A DNA stretch of 64,000 nucleotides from Schizochytrium sp. CCTCC M209059 (GCA_000818945.1 KN805455.1:57954-121953), one strand, 5' to 3'. Numbered from the stretch's first letter, positions 19,919-30,161 are shown. Notes: generated by a model from the sequence alone, not told the origin. Program-made: numbers and translations.

Positions 19919-20573
19919 GGTCGTCGTCGTCGTGCACGGCAGCGAGTGTCTCGACGCTGCGAACGATGAATGTACAACAAACAACGCCTTGTGCTCGCGC
20001 TATAGCTGGGGCTGGAGCTGGAGCTGGAGCTGGAGCTGGCTGTGGCTGGCTGGCAGGTGCTACAGGCGCTGCCTCTACAGCGCCGACGCGGTCTTGGTCG
20101 ACGTGGGAAAGTGACGCCACGAATTGCGTGTTTGCTCGCTCATCGCTCCACGAAAAGAGAGTGACCGAGTTCTGGGTTCTTCGAGAAGAGCTGACAGTCA
20201 TCGGAACCTCGGCGGCTCAACAAACCCGAAAACCCGGTACGGGCGGCGCGATGACGCTACGCTCGTGCGCGAAACATATTCCGGGTCGATCGCCACACTA
20301 CAGGCTGACGGTGAGCGAATGGGTCTCGACAACGAGGGCGAGAGCGAGCGAAGGAAGTAAGGAGTCTTTGCGACAGGCAATGAATGAGCGATGTAGAGGA
20401 AGATTGTCGCGAGCCTTACCATGTGCTCACTCCCTCATCTCCTACGAGGCAAACAAAAGTTCATCGCGTGCGCGGTGTATAGAAGGACTTTAGTGATCGA
20501 GTCGAAATGAGCAAGAATGAAGAACTCGCTCGAAGAAATTGAGGCAGGAAGAATCAACTGAGCACGAAGAGGC
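19919..20573. other. Intergenic; no gene supported
   Basis: This is the upstream region of the Wss1-like gene. It contains a short (GCTGGA)n run at about 20004-20040. Nothing else is recognised. Confidence 0.6.
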
Positions 20574-20963
20574 CTATCGAATGAGATTAAGCTCGGCCAT
20601 TTTCGTGACGAGGACAATTTCCTGCTCACGACGGATGCGATTGAGCCTGTCGCGAGCTGCTGCCCTTTCGCGGTCAAACTTGTGGCGCAAGAAGCGCTTG
20701 GCGCTGGCAGACGTGGCCTCGATCTGCCACTGGACCTGGCGCTGTTTCTCCGCCTCGACCTCCTCGTCTACGATGTGCTGCACATGCGCGTGCTGCTGGC
20801 GCTGTAGCCTCAGAAGCGTCTCTCGTCGCGCAACGCGATCACGTGCCTCGCGCTGCGCGCTTTTCTCGCCGCGGTCCTCTTCGCGCGCGCGGCGGCGCTG
20901 CTCCGCGCCCAGCAGCAGCGCCTCCCCGGTCTCGGCGTCGAAGACCACCGCGGGATTCTGCAT
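20574..20963 (-). CDS. Small charged helical protein, unknown
   Basis: The 129-residue frame begins MQNPAVVFDAETGEALLLG. It is predicted to be almost entirely helical, rich in Arg, Glu and Gln (for example RLQRQQHAHVQHIVDEEVEAE and RIRREQEIVL). It contrasts with the overlapping plus-strand frame, which is Ser/Arg low-complexity. The balanced composition and a clear hydrophilic coiled-coil pattern favour a real gene. No family is recognised. Small helical proteins of this kind are common among axonemal components, but I have no evidence beyond shape. Confidence 0.5.
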   Translation of the reverse strand: MQNPAVVFDAETGEALLLGAEQRRRAREEDRGEKSAQREARDRVARRETLLRLQRQQHAHVQHIVDEEVEAEKQRQVQWQIEATSASAKRFLRHKFDRERAAARDRLNRIRREQEIVLVTKMAELNLIR

Positions 20964-22305
20964 CCTCTTCTCCGCCTCCGGCTCCGCCTCCTGCTGCTAC
21001 CGCTGCTGCTGCTCCTGCTGCTGCGCTCGCGCGTGCCTCGCCTCGTCTCGCCTCGCCTCGCCTCGTCCACGCGCAAATGCGTGCACGCGCCTGCGACAGC
21101 GAGAGAGCTCACGTCGTGCACTACGGAAATGGAAAAGCGTCCCAGACGGGATTTTGGGGAGGTCAGGGTGTCTTTCATTGCTTTCACTCGCTCTCAGAAA
21201 TGAAAGGAAAGGAAAGGAAAGGAAAGGTAAGGTAAGGTATAAGGAATGGAATGGAAAGGAAAAGGGCGAGAGTCCATTTTCTTCAGGCCTTGGCGTGCGT
21301 CCGAGTCAGAGCGCGCGGAGGCGAGCGCAGGCGAGAGAGTGCAGGCCCGAGTCCCGATCCCGCAATACGTACCTCCGGCGTTCTACACGGAGACGGAATG
21401 GACCTCACGCGCTGCTTCTGCGTGCAAACGCGGCGCGGTGCGATGCTACCGTCGGCGCGTGCAAGGTGGGGCGATGTGGTGCGATGTGACGCGACGTAGC
21501 CAATTTTCTCTCTTCCGTGCTGATGACTGATAACAGAAAATGTGTCCTTCTGAAGTAATTTCTGGCTGTAGGCCTAGGCCCCGAATCAGGGGAAGCAAAC
21601 GATCGTTTTGAAAGGTAAGAAAAGCCAGTCGCAGTCGCGTGTCGTAATGACAAATTGTTGCAGAAAGGAAGAAACTCGGTGTGGAAAACCTTTGAAAAGA
21701 GAAAAAGCAAAGAGGCGGGTCAATAGTAGTATACGTACGTAGTCAGGGGGCGGAAATGTATGCAAAGTAGAAATGGACTATCACTTATTTGGGGGTAAAA
21801 TGCAATAGACTTGCCACTGCTATCTTCACACTTCCCTCGCTCATCGTTGCCCATCACCAGGCCACTTGCGGCATTCAATAATACAGGAAACGATGCTATG
21901 GTCATGATAATCAATGACGCCGGTTCATGTTGCCGCTAAGAGATGAAGAAAACGATGATAAAGAAGCCGGAAAGCAGAAAGGTTGCTTTCCGTCAGCCGG
22001 AACAGAGGAATGCTCCACTTAAACTAAATGTAAGAGGAGATTTCGCCTTTCTCGACTTCGCTGAACGAGTGTCTTCGCAGGAGAGTTACAATTGAGGGGA
22101 ATGATGATTTCTTCTTTTAGCCAGCCCTCTCTCATAGTGCCTCTGACCTGCCGTCGTGCACACAAAATTTGACGAAAGACGCACGCGACCACTGCTCTCA
22201 ACTGCGACGACCTCGTCCGCGAAATTCTAGTTCTCCATCGAAGAAGCAAACCCGAAATTGCTACTGAAGCTGAAGGGCAACAAGCAAAGGATACGCTCAT
22301 TCAAT
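20964..22305. other. Intergenic, 1.3 kb; no gene supported
   Basis: This is the divergent spacer before the secreted vWA gene. It includes (CTGCTGCTC)-type Ser/Leu codon runs near 20990-21025, an AAGG/TAAGG run at 21200-21240 (ggaaaggaaagg then ggtaaggtaagg) and a tacgtacgta patch near 21729-21741. GC content drops after 21530. Confidence 0.55.
21203..21262 (+). repeat. AAAGG / TAAGG / AATGG purine-rich short repeats
   Basis: About five AAAGG units pass into TAAGG and AATGG variants. This is a slippage-type simple repeat in the spacer. Confidence 0.85.
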
Positions 22306-25300
22306 ATGCGGGTCGCCCGCTGGGCCACATATGCTATTGCAGCTGCGAGCTGCTTGGCCGCCATTGTTGCGGGTGCAGGTCCATATGATGTCGTCATGAT
22401 GCTCGATGCCTCAGCGTCGCCGAATGATTTCCAGCAGACCAAAGCGCTTGCCAAGGCGATTGGAAATAGCTTCAATGTGGGTCAAGGAACCACTGATGAC
22501 CGCGTGACAGCGTTTACTTTCCATTCAAAGCCAACCAAGAAGCAGGACTTATGGAAGACGAACGACAACAAGAAACTGAAACGGCACATCAACTCCATGT
22601 CGAGGAAGAAACCTACCGATCCAACGAATTTCCCTTTTGCAATCGACTCTGCCGTGCAGCTTCTCAACAAGAGTCCTCGAGGCGCCTTCGAGGTCATCAT
22701 TTTCCTTTCGGATGGCGTCATTGATATGCCTGGCTACAAGAACTCCCTCGTCGGCAGGTTCTGCTCGAACATTCGTCGTCAGGCTGATATGACAGAGAGC
22801 AACATTTTGGAATGCATGCGTACCGCGCTTGCGAGTGCAGTGAAGCAAGAGGGTGCATTCTTTATCTTTGTGCCTGTGACGTCGAGCACAGCATTTCCGC
22901 CCTCAGCTCTCGCAGAATACGTGCACACGCCGAGTGATCTTACCGACGCGAGCTCGATCACGTCGGGAGTCATCCAGCTGATCGAAGATGCATCTACGAG
23001 CAAAACAGCAGTTGGGTGTGAAGATGGCGCTGATATCTTATTTGTACTACAGGGGTCAGACATCGTCTCTGGTCCGGAACTCGAGGCGGCGCACGATTTT
23101 GTCACCGATTTTGCTTCACGTTGGGTTGGGGACGCGCGTTTTGGTCTCATCGAGTACGCGACAGAGATTGATGAAACAATCCTTTCGGTTGAGGAAGGCA
23201 CGGGCGCCCGCTTCGTTTCCTCGGAAACGCTCACTTCTGGGATCGAGAGCTTATCTCGCCCTGAAAACGATCTTGACGACACTAACATGCCCTTGGTTCT
23301 TTATGAATCTCTAAATATCATCACTGAAAATAACGCGCAGTACACTGAGGAGGACCTCAGCACCCGCTCGACATTTCTGATCCATGTGGGTGACGATGTT
23401 CCCAGCATGAAATTCGAAAATGGAAAATTGCCCACTATGTGTCCAGGATATGGCAGCTCGAATAGGTACAACCAAAAGGCCAAGAAATGCACTCGGCTGG
23501 CCGTCAAGGAAATCCAAAAGGTTGTTACATACGTTGCTGTTCGCATTGGCAATGAGCCAGGCAGTGGCGGGTTGTACAAGAAACTTCAGCCATCGCCCAT
23601 GCAGTTTGGAGTGAGTGACTATGCTGGATTGGGCGCAATCATTGACCAAATGGTGACGAAGCAGTGTGTCAACGGTCTCACGGAAATCACACTAAGTCCC
23701 ACGTCGTCTCCCACGGACTCGCCCACGGATTCGCCCACACCGGAGCCAACGGACTCGCCGACACCGGAGCCCACGGATGCTCCCACGGATAGTCCCACGA
23801 TTGCGCCCACGGACTCGCCCACGGATTCGCCCACGGACTCGCCCACGGATGCTCCCACGGATTCGCCCACACCGAAGCCCACGGACTCGCCGACACCAGA
23901 GACCACGGATGCTCCCACGGACAGTCCCACGATTGCGCCCACGGACTCGCCAACATCTTCTCCTACGACTTCACCTACAGATAGTCCGACAAATGCGCCA
24001 ACGGACTCGCCAACATCTTCTCCTACGACTTCACCTACAGATAGTCCCACGAATGCGCCCACGGACTCGCCAACATCTTCTCCCACGACTTCACCTACAG
24101 ATAGTCCAACAAATGCGCCCACGGACTCGCCAACATCTTCTCCTACGACTTCGCCTACAGATAGTCCGACAAATGCGCCCACGGACTCGCCAACATCTTC
24201 TCCTACGACTTCACCTACAGATAGTCCCACGAATGCGCCCACGGACTCGCCAACATCTTCTCCTACGACTTCACCTACAGATAGTCCGACAAATGCGCCA
24301 ACGGACTCGCCAACATCTTCTCCTACGACTTCACCTACAGATAGTCCGACAAATGCGCCAACGGACTCGCCAACATCTTCTCCTACGACTTCACCTACAG
24401 ATAGTCCGACAAATGCGCCAACGGACTCGCCAACATCTTCTCCTACGACTTCACCTACAGATAGTCCGACAAATGCGCCAACGGACTCGCCAACATCTTC
24501 TCCTACGACTTCACCTACAGATAGTCCGACAAATGCGCCAACGGACTCGCCAACATCTTCTCCTACGACTTCACCTACAGATAGTCCGACAAATGCGCCA
24601 ACGGACTCGCCAACATCTTCTCCTACGACTTCACCTACAGATAGTCCGACAAATGCGCCAACGGACTCGCCAACATCTTCTCCTACGACTTCACCTACAG
24701 ATAGTCCGACAAATGCGCCAACGGACTCGCCAACATCTTCTCCTACGACTTCACCTACAGATAGTCCCACGAATGCGCCCACGGACTCGCCCACATCCTC
24801 TCCTACGAGTTCACCTACAGATAGTCCGACAAATGCGCCCACGGACTCGCCAACATCCTCTCCTACGACTTCACCTACAGATAGTCCCACGAATGCGCCA
24901 ACGCCGGCGCCGACCGATGCTCCTACGGAATCGCCCACGTTTAGCCCCGTCGAGATTCTTCCCGGCTGCTACGAAGAGGCAACAAAGTATAGGCCGAGGA
25001 CGAGGGAAACCGACTTTGAAGAGACCATCGACGACGATGCAAGTATTCAGATCGAAGAGCAGTGCCAGGCCAAGTGCGTGGAAACCGAGGAATGCCTATA
25101 CTGGAGCTTTCGTGCGCCACGGAACGGCGCTAGCGAGAACGCTGTAGCAAGGTGCGTGCTGATGAGCGCGGTTCAAAGACTCGTCGTTAACTCGACGCGA
25201 TGGACTGGCGGGCCCAAGGTCTGCACACAGGCTCCTACGATGGCTCCCACGTTGAGCCCGGTCGTGTCATACCCAGAGTGCTACAATACAACCGCTATCA

Positions 25301-25551
25301 ACAAGCCCAGGAAGACTGCGTTCTACCTTACACTTGAGGACGACGAACGGGTTCAGGAACCGGAGCAGTGTCATTCCACGTGCGTGGAAACTGAGGACTG
25401 CAACTTTTGGAGCTTTCGTTCACCGCGCAATGGTGACGGGGCCAATGCAGCGGCGCTCTGCAATCTCATGAAAAGAGTCAAAGTCGTTCATCCAACTAAT
25501 TCGACGAGATGGACATCTGGTCCCAAAGAGTGCACTGAAGTAATCGCATGA
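22306..25551 (+). CDS. Secreted vWA / PTDSPT-repeat / PAN-like protein
   Basis: The chosen Met (22306) begins a clear signal peptide (RWATYAIAAASCLAAIVAGAG). Met at 22258 would precede it with a basic leader. Residues 25-230 form a vWA domain with an intact MIDAS DASAS (34-38). Residues about 240-425 form a second vWA-like domain whose MIDAS position reads LQGSD, so metal binding is probably lost. Residues about 465-880 are Thr/Pro/Ser/Asp repeats, including sixteen 20-residue units. The C-terminus has two homologous ~85-residue Cys-rich modules (CYEEA...KVC and CYNTT...KEC) resembling PAN/Apple domains, joined by a short APTMAPTLSP linker. No membrane anchor is seen. The stiff, probably O-glycosylated stalk between adhesion modules suggests a cell-surface or matrix adhesin (inference). 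Confidence 0.85.
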   Translation: MRVARWATYAIAAASCLAAIVAGAGPYDVVMMLDASASPNDFQQTKALAKAIGNSFNVGQGTTDDRVTAFTFHSKPTKKQDLWKTNDNKKLKRHINSMSRKKPTDPTNFPFAIDSAVQLLNKSPRGAFEVIIFLSDGVIDMPGYKNSLVGRFCSNIRRQADMTESNILECMRTALASAVKQEGAFFIFVPVTSSTAFPPSALAEYVHTPSDLTDASSITSGVIQLIEDASTSKTAVGCEDGADILFVLQGSDIVSGPELEAAHDFVTDFASRWVGDARFGLIEYATEIDETILSVEEGTGARFVSSETLTSGIESLSRPENDLDDTNMPLVLYESLNIITENNAQYTEEDLSTRSTFLIHVGDDVPSMKFENGKLPTMCPGYGSSNRYNQKAKKCTRLAVKEIQKVVTYVAVRIGNEPGSGGLYKKLQPSPMQFGVSDYAGLGAIIDQMVTKQCVNGLTEITLSPTSSPTDSPTDSPTPEPTDSPTPEPTDAPTDSPTIAPTDSPTDSPTDSPTDAPTDSPTPKPTDSPTPETTDAPTDSPTIAPTDSPTSSPTTSPTDSPTNAPTDSPTSSPTTSPTDSPTNAPTDSPTSSPTTSPTDSPTNAPTDSPTSSPTTSPTDSPTNAPTDSPTSSPTTSPTDSPTNAPTDSPTSSPTTSPTDSPTNAPTDSPTSSPTTSPTDSPTNAPTDSPTSSPTTSPTDSPTNAPTDSPTSSPTTSPTDSPTNAPTDSPTSSPTTSPTDSPTNAPTDSPTSSPTTSPTDSPTNAPTDSPTSSPTTSPTDSPTNAPTDSPTSSPTTSPTDSPTNAPTDSPTSSPTTSPTDSPTNAPTDSPTSSPTSSPTDSPTNAPTDSPTSSPTTSPTDSPTNAPTPAPTDAPTESPTFSPVEILPGCYEEATKYRPRTRETDFEETIDDDASIQIEEQCQAKCVETEECLYWSFRAPRNGASENAVARCVLMSAVQRLVVNSTRWTGGPKVCTQAPTMAPTLSPVVSYPECYNTTAINKPRKTAFYLTLEDDERVQEPEQCHSTCVETEDCNFWSFRSPRNGDGANAAALCNLMKRVKVVHPTNSTRWTSGPKECTEVIA
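23697..24940 (+). repeat. PTDSPT-coding repeat region
   Basis: The first part (23697-23940) holds irregular PTDSPT and PTPEPT units. The second part is a regular 60-bp minisatellite described separately. All units keep the Thr/Pro frame, and stops are absent in several other frames as a by-product. Confidence 0.97.
23941..24900 (+). repeat. 60-bp minisatellite, 16 in-frame copies
   Basis: Each copy encodes TDSPTSSPTTSPTDSPTNAP. Eight consecutive copies (24241-24720) are identical at DNA level, as is the first copy (23941-24000). The remaining copies differ by a few silent changes (for example cccacgaatgcgccc for ccgacaaatgcgcca) and one Thr-to-Ser change. This indicates very recent expansion or gene conversion. 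Confidence 0.98.
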
Positions 25552-25665
25552 TGAGCTTTCAAGAAGATCATGTGATCCAACCAGGTTTGGTGAACATCGT
25601 CTATAATTTTTTATTGGTAGACCTTTCTTTTTTTGATTCGCGAGAACTTGGCCTGGCGAAATTGT

Positions 25666-28600
25666 TTACTTCTTGGTAGCAAACTTTGAGTCGAGGCTGC
25701 TAGCCAGAGACTTTTTCCAGGCCTCGTCGTCCTTTTTCAGAGAAGAGGATCCCGCAGAGTTACTTGACGCTGATTTCCCCGGGCCATCTCGGAAAGAGGC
25801 ATGAATCAGGTTCATAAGCTCATCATGGTTTCCTTCCGGTGACTTTGGCGATAAAGATGGCCGAGAGGATTGACTTGTCACAGCATCCGCCTTGGCAGCC
25901 GGCGTCGCTTCGCTTTGGGCAGGGTGTGTCGACTCGCTTCCAGCCTTTGCAGTTTCGTCTTCCAGCGCTGTTGCCGTTCCAGCTCCTGTAGATGGATCTT
26001 TCGTCAACAACGTCGGAGGCTCCTTTTCAGCGATTCGAGTGGGCGCCTCACTTGCAGCAGCGGGGGTAGCAGGAAGCGCGGGAGGCGTAGGAGTTGCAGA
26101 AGGCACGGAGGCCGTAGGAGGCGCAGAAGTCGCAGGTACTTTCTCAGCATCGCCAGTCGAAGCGGGTTCTAATTTTGCCGCTGTCCCGTTCTGCGTTCCA
26201 TTGGTGTCAGGCTCGTTTGCTTTCTCTTGCACTTCTTCATTTGACCTGCTCCCAAACTTTGACGAGAAAGAACGCTCGAGCGACTTTCGAATATCGGCGT
26301 CCGAAGCAAGTTTTCGCTGTGAAGTCGTCGTGGACGCGCCCGCTAGGCCGCCTGCAGGCTCTTCCACGGGCTTGGCGGCCTCTTCGGTCTTGGAAGGAAG
26401 CCCACGAGGCCCACCCGCACCAAATAATTTGGCCACAGGATTGTCTTCGGCGGCACCGCCGCCACTACCTGCAGGTCCTCGAGGCGGCCCGCGTGGCCCG
26501 CCGGAGCCAAATAATTTGGCCACAGGGTTGTCTTCACCACCCGGAGGCCCACGAGGCGGCCCACGTGGACCGCCGGAGCCAAACAATTTGGCCACAGGGT
26601 TGTCTTCACCACCCGGAGGTCCACGAGGCGGCCCACGTGGACCGCCGGAGCCAAATAATTTGGCCACAGGGTTGTCTTCACCACTCGGAGGCCCACGAGG
26701 CGGCCCACGTGGACCACCAGCACCAAATAGGTTGGCAACGGGATTTTCACCACCTCCCGGGCCTCGGGGCCCACGAGGCGGACCTCGCGGGCCGCCAGCA
26801 CCAAAGAGAGCGTTCAGTGCAGCCCCGCGGCCTGCAAGCGCGCCTCCTCGGCGTGCACCAGGCAACCCTCGAGGAGCAGAACCGCTTGAAGCACCAGGCG
26901 CGGGCTTTGGCTTGTCAGCAAGATATGCGGAATGCCGTTTCTCGTCGGGGCGCAAGGAGTTCTTTTCTTCGCTAGCAATAAGCTCGGCCAGCTTTGTTTT
27001 GATGTTCACGCGCCACTTAGCCTTGTCACCCGTCGGATCATTCGCAAACTCTTCCGGGCTCGCAATGTACACGGCGCGCTGCTCGATGATGTCGAGACCC
27101 GAAGGATTGTACTTGTTCGTAAAGTCACCATAGTGAATTTTGGCGATCTCTTCTGGCGTAAGATAGAGCAGGCGCAGCACCTTTTGCGCATGAATTCGCT
27201 GAGCAAGCTTGGGCTTGATGCCCTTGGCGATGAGCTGCTCCTTGGACATGTTGAAATACTCGGGTTTGATGATGTTTTTCATTTCCTCGAGAGCCGCTTC
27301 GTTCTTGGGCTTTTGGTCTTCCTCCCATTTGCGCCATTTTTCGATTTCTCGAAGCTTGTATTCTGGATGATTCCGCACGATCTCATCGTACTTTTCGAAC
27401 TGATTCTGAGCCTCAAATTGGTCCTTTTCGTCTTCCGAGTTCATAATCTTTTGCACAGCGTCGCGCATCCTGCGCTCGGCTTCTTCAAGGGTAAGATCGA
27501 GATCATCCTCGTCAATATTCGCCGGCAAAAATGGCCGAATCTTGGAGAGGCGGTTGCGCAAACGCTCCATCTCTGCGCGCAGATCTTCGTCAGCTGTCGA
27601 CGTAACATTTTTACCCTTCTCCCCAGGTGACGGCATTGTCGAAAATTTGCGCTTCTCCAAATTTTCTCGAAGATTGCGATTGCTCATCATCCTCTTTTCC
27701 ATGTCAGCCAGATGCTTCTCTCTCTCCTCGTCCTTGACCTTTTGCAATTCTTGAAGGCGGCGTTTCGCCTCAGCCAACTCTTCTTTCATAAGTCGCATGG
27801 CCTCTGACTCGTTCGTGGCCTCTGGTGTTGATCGCCCGCCGCTGACTGCACTACTCACTTCCTGTGAGGCGCTGTCCGCGTTCTCGTCGTCTGTGTCGTT
27901 GTCCTTTACGGCATCAGCATCGGAACCGGCCACGAGTGGCGACACAAGGGGTTCCAATGGCGGCGGACCGTCCTCGGAACAGTCCTCCAATTCGGGAAGG
28001 ACCTCTTGAGAGGACTCTTGCGGAGGCGCTTGAGCCTTTAAATCGGTGCGGGGCGGCGGCAATGGCGGCGACAATGGCGACGGCGAAGGGTCGTCTTTGG
28101 GGGCTACGGGACCTGCTGCGGCAGCACTTACAGACGCCGAGCGCGGGGGAAGGTGCGGCATTGACGGCTCATGAGATGCTTGCATATTTTGAGCCTCCTC
28201 TTCCGTCACCAGACGCTTCATGGCCGCAGCACTTGTTTTGCGCACGGGGCCATTTCCATGGTCGTGGTTAGGCAGGGCAGCCTGGATGTCGCCCTTGCAC
28301 CAAGCGTCGCCACGCAACGCTCGTTGGCGCTCCACAAAAACACGAATGCTGTCCACCATAGACACAGCGGCCTCGAGCTGACTTGCCCCGGAATTCGCGC
28401 CTTTTCCCAAAAAACGCCGGCCTGCGGCTCGAGAGGTAGACTCATTCAGACTCGCGATGAGAACAAAAGTGACTTCACAAGTATTTGCGTGACTCGGCGT
28501 CACAACGATGCCGGAGCCCTCGAATACGCGTCCTCGCACTGGTGCGCTGTCCAGGGACGAGTTGCTTTCCCCAACATGCTCGTCCACCGACACCATTGCA

Positions 28601-29667
28601 CAAACGCCCACCGTGGCACCAGCCGCATTATGGTACCCATAGTGATTACGAACAACAAAATCACGCACAGACTTTTGCTCCGGAAATTGATGACAGTTGC
28701 GCGTGATGGTACACAAGGGCATCGACGGATACATATAGGCCACGTTTTTTCCATCCGCACTCCGTGGCGACACAACGCGCAGGACCTGCCCATACAAAAA
28801 TGTGCCGTCGAGCACTGACATCCGGCGTCTCAGCGTCTGGCTATCGTACATTAAAAGCAGACCCATAACCTCGTGCAGAGAACCGCGCACCTTTGCCGTC
28901 GCGCGTACTGCTGGGACCTCGACTTCCTCGCGAGTCACCGGTGACAGTACCTTATGTGTCCCCACAAAGTACTTGCTCTCCCGATTCGTGTTGTGCGTGC
29001 TTGCCCCGTACGCAGACTTGGGTGCGTGCCGCCAATCAATATAACCCCGGCTCAAGGCAAGCACGGCCATGTAGTTGTTCTCCGCCTCGAGAGCTTGTTG
29101 AAAGTCCCATTCGCGCTTGCGCTGGACGGAGATATTCAAGCCGAGGTGCGTTTGCGTCTCGAACCGCGTGTCTTGCAGTTGGCCACCATTGTTATACCCG
29201 CCGCCGCTGCTCGCTGACCCCAAGAGTCCGCTCGAGCTCGGTGCGCTTACGCGACGTGCCCCATTGCCGTCGACGCTCTTGCTGCTGCGATTCATTTCTC
29301 CGCTGCCGCAGCTCTCCGTTTCGGCCTCGACTTTCTTTCTACGTCGGAAGAAGCTCAACTTCTTGCGTGTCTTTTTGCCCGTCTCCTGGCTTGACGAGCT
29401 GGCGCTGTCCCACGCCTGCTGACTTCCCGGCGACGCGCTTCCAAGGCTCGCATCGATACCATTGCTGCCATCGCCGTTGCTCGCGGACAGATCCGCGATG
29501 CCATGCTGCAGCTTGCGGCGGTCGATGACGTTCATTCCGATAGATTCGAGATCCTGCTCCGTGAGCAGCGCCATCTCGTCAATGGACGTGACGCCCATTT
29601 GGGCCAGGGGTTTCTCGAACCTGTCCAGGTCGCGATCCTGCAAGAACGTTTGCGTGTAGGTGTCCAT
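25666..29667 (-). CDS. SAM-START-coiled-coil-GPR-repeat protein
   Basis: Met at 29667 gives 1,333 residues; sequence upstream reaches an N gap and looks non-coding. Residues 1-60 form a SAM domain (FEKPLAQMGVTSIDEMALL...DLESIGM). A basic KKTRKKLSFFRRRKK patch follows. Residues about 162-406 resemble a START/lipid-binding domain (YFVGTHKVL..., RGSLHEVMGLL, NCHQFPEQ). Next come a Pro-rich segment, a coiled coil at about 622-676, an uncharacterised helical domain at about 702-922 (LTPEEIAKIHYGDF, GLDIIEQRAVYIAS), then five GGPRGPPRGPP/NPVAKLFG repeats (about 929-1092) and a Ser/Thr-rich tail ending SLDSKFATKK. The Pro/Gly repeats could bind profilin, SH3 or WW proteins, and an LMNLIHASFRDG motif near the end is vaguely WH2-like. 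A membrane-to-cytoskeleton scaffold is an inference. Confidence 0.8.
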   Translation of the reverse strand: MDTYTQTFLQDRDLDRFEKPLAQMGVTSIDEMALLTEQDLESIGMNVIDRRKLQHGIADLSASNGDGSNGIDASLGSASPGSQQAWDSASSSSQETGKKTRKKLSFFRRRKKVEAETESCGSGEMNRSSKSVDGNGARRVSAPSSSGLLGSASSGGGYNNGGQLQDTRFETQTHLGLNISVQRKREWDFQQALEAENNYMAVLALSRGYIDWRHAPKSAYGASTHNTNRESKYFVGTHKVLSPVTREEVEVPAVRATAKVRGSLHEVMGLLLMYDSQTLRRRMSVLDGTFLYGQVLRVVSPRSADGKNVAYMYPSMPLCTITRNCHQFPEQKSVRDFVVRNHYGYHNAAGATVGVCAMVSVDEHVGESNSSLDSAPVRGRVFEGSGIVVTPSHANTCEVTFVLIASLNESTSRAAGRRFLGKGANSGASQLEAAVSMVDSIRVFVERQRALRGDAWCKGDIQAALPNHDHGNGPVRKTSAAAMKRLVTEEEAQNMQASHEPSMPHLPPRSASVSAAAAGPVAPKDDPSPSPLSPPLPPPRTDLKAQAPPQESSQEVLPELEDCSEDGPPPLEPLVSPLVAGSDADAVKDNDTDDENADSASQEVSSAVSGGRSTPEATNESEAMRLMKEELAEAKRRLQELQKVKDEEREKHLADMEKRMMSNRNLRENLEKRKFSTMPSPGEKGKNVTSTADEDLRAEMERLRNRLSKIRPFLPANIDEDDLDLTLEEAERRMRDAVQKIMNSEDEKDQFEAQNQFEKYDEIVRNHPEYKLREIEKWRKWEEDQKPKNEAALEEMKNIIKPEYFNMSKEQLIAKGIKPKLAQRIHAQKVLRLLYLTPEEIAKIHYGDFTNKYNPSGLDIIEQRAVYIASPEEFANDPTGDKAKWRVNIKTKLAELIASEEKNSLRPDEKRHSAYLADKPKPAPGASSGSAPRGLPGARRGGALAGRGAALNALFGAGGPRGPPRGPRGPGGGENPVANLFGAGGPRGPPRGPPSGEDNPVAKLFGSGGPRGPPRGPPGGEDNPVAKLFGSGGPRGPPRGPPGGEDNPVAKLFGSGGPRGPPRGPAGSGGGAAEDNPVAKLFGAGGPRGLPSKTEEAAKPVEEPAGGLAGASTTTSQRKLASDADIRKSLERSFSSKFGSRSNEEVQEKANEPDTNGTQNGTAAKLEPASTGDAEKVPATSAPPTASVPSATPTPPALPATPAAASEAPTRIAEKEPPTLLTKDPSTGAGTATALEDETAKAGSESTHPAQSEATPAAKADAVTSQSSRPSLSPKSPEGNHDELMNLIHASFRDGPGKSASSNSAGSSSLKKDDEAWKKSLASSLDSKFATKK
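26393..26815 (-). repeat. Five in-frame ~72-bp GPR/NPVAKLFG units
   Basis: Each unit encodes GGPRGPPRGPP followed by a spacer and DNPVAKLFG. The two central units differ by only a few bases. One unit is lengthened by a Gly/Ala insert (GSGGGAAE). Confidence 0.9.
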
Positions 29668-29700
29668 CGTGCCTGCAACAGCACCCCGCGCGAACGAGCC

Positions 29701-29778
29701 NNNNNNNNNNNNNNNNNNNNNNNNNNNNNNNNNNNNNNNNNNNNNNNNNNNNNNNNNNNNNNNNNNNNNNNNNNNNNN
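29701..29778. other. Assembly gap (78 N)
   Basis: Unknown bases begin 34 nt upstream of the chosen start of the SAM-START gene. They probably fall in its 5' UTR or promoter. Confidence 0.99.
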
Positions 29779-30161
29779 GCTTCGAAAGCGCGCTTCAATT
29801 GCGCGCAACTGAAGCGGCCGAGCTCGCCTCGCCTCGCGGGGCCGCTGCCTGCTGCGCGTCGCGCGTTGCGTCGCGCGGCGTCGAGCTCGCCACGTCGGTT
29901 CGCTCTCGAGATCGCTCGCTCGCTCGCTCGCTCGCACGCACGCTAAACGACCACCTCGCCAGGCCGCGCACGGCAAAGGCCGCGGCGATAAGGCTGCCGG
30001 GCGGGCCGCGTGCGCTCCCGGCCTCGCGCGCGCCCGGGCCGGCCGCTCTGGCGCGGCGTGCGCGGCTCGAGCGCGGCCACCTGAGCGCGCCCCGGGCGGG
30101 TTCTGGATGACCTGGAGAGGAGAGGAGGAGGGCGGGCCCGCGTGCTCCCGCTTGCTCGATT

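Noticed and set aside
23941..24900. CRISPR-like array
   Set aside because: The 60-bp units are contiguous with no spacers and encode protein in a eukaryotic gene.
23619..24938. 439-codon open frame on the minus strand, repeating GESVGAFVGLSVGEVVGEDV
   Set aside because: It is the antisense of the 60-bp minisatellite and lacks stops only because of the repeat. The plus-strand frame has signal peptide, domains and start.
23777..25147. Second plus-strand frame of 456 codons, Arg/His/Leu-rich repeats
   Set aside because: Alternative frame through the same minisatellite, with no domain.
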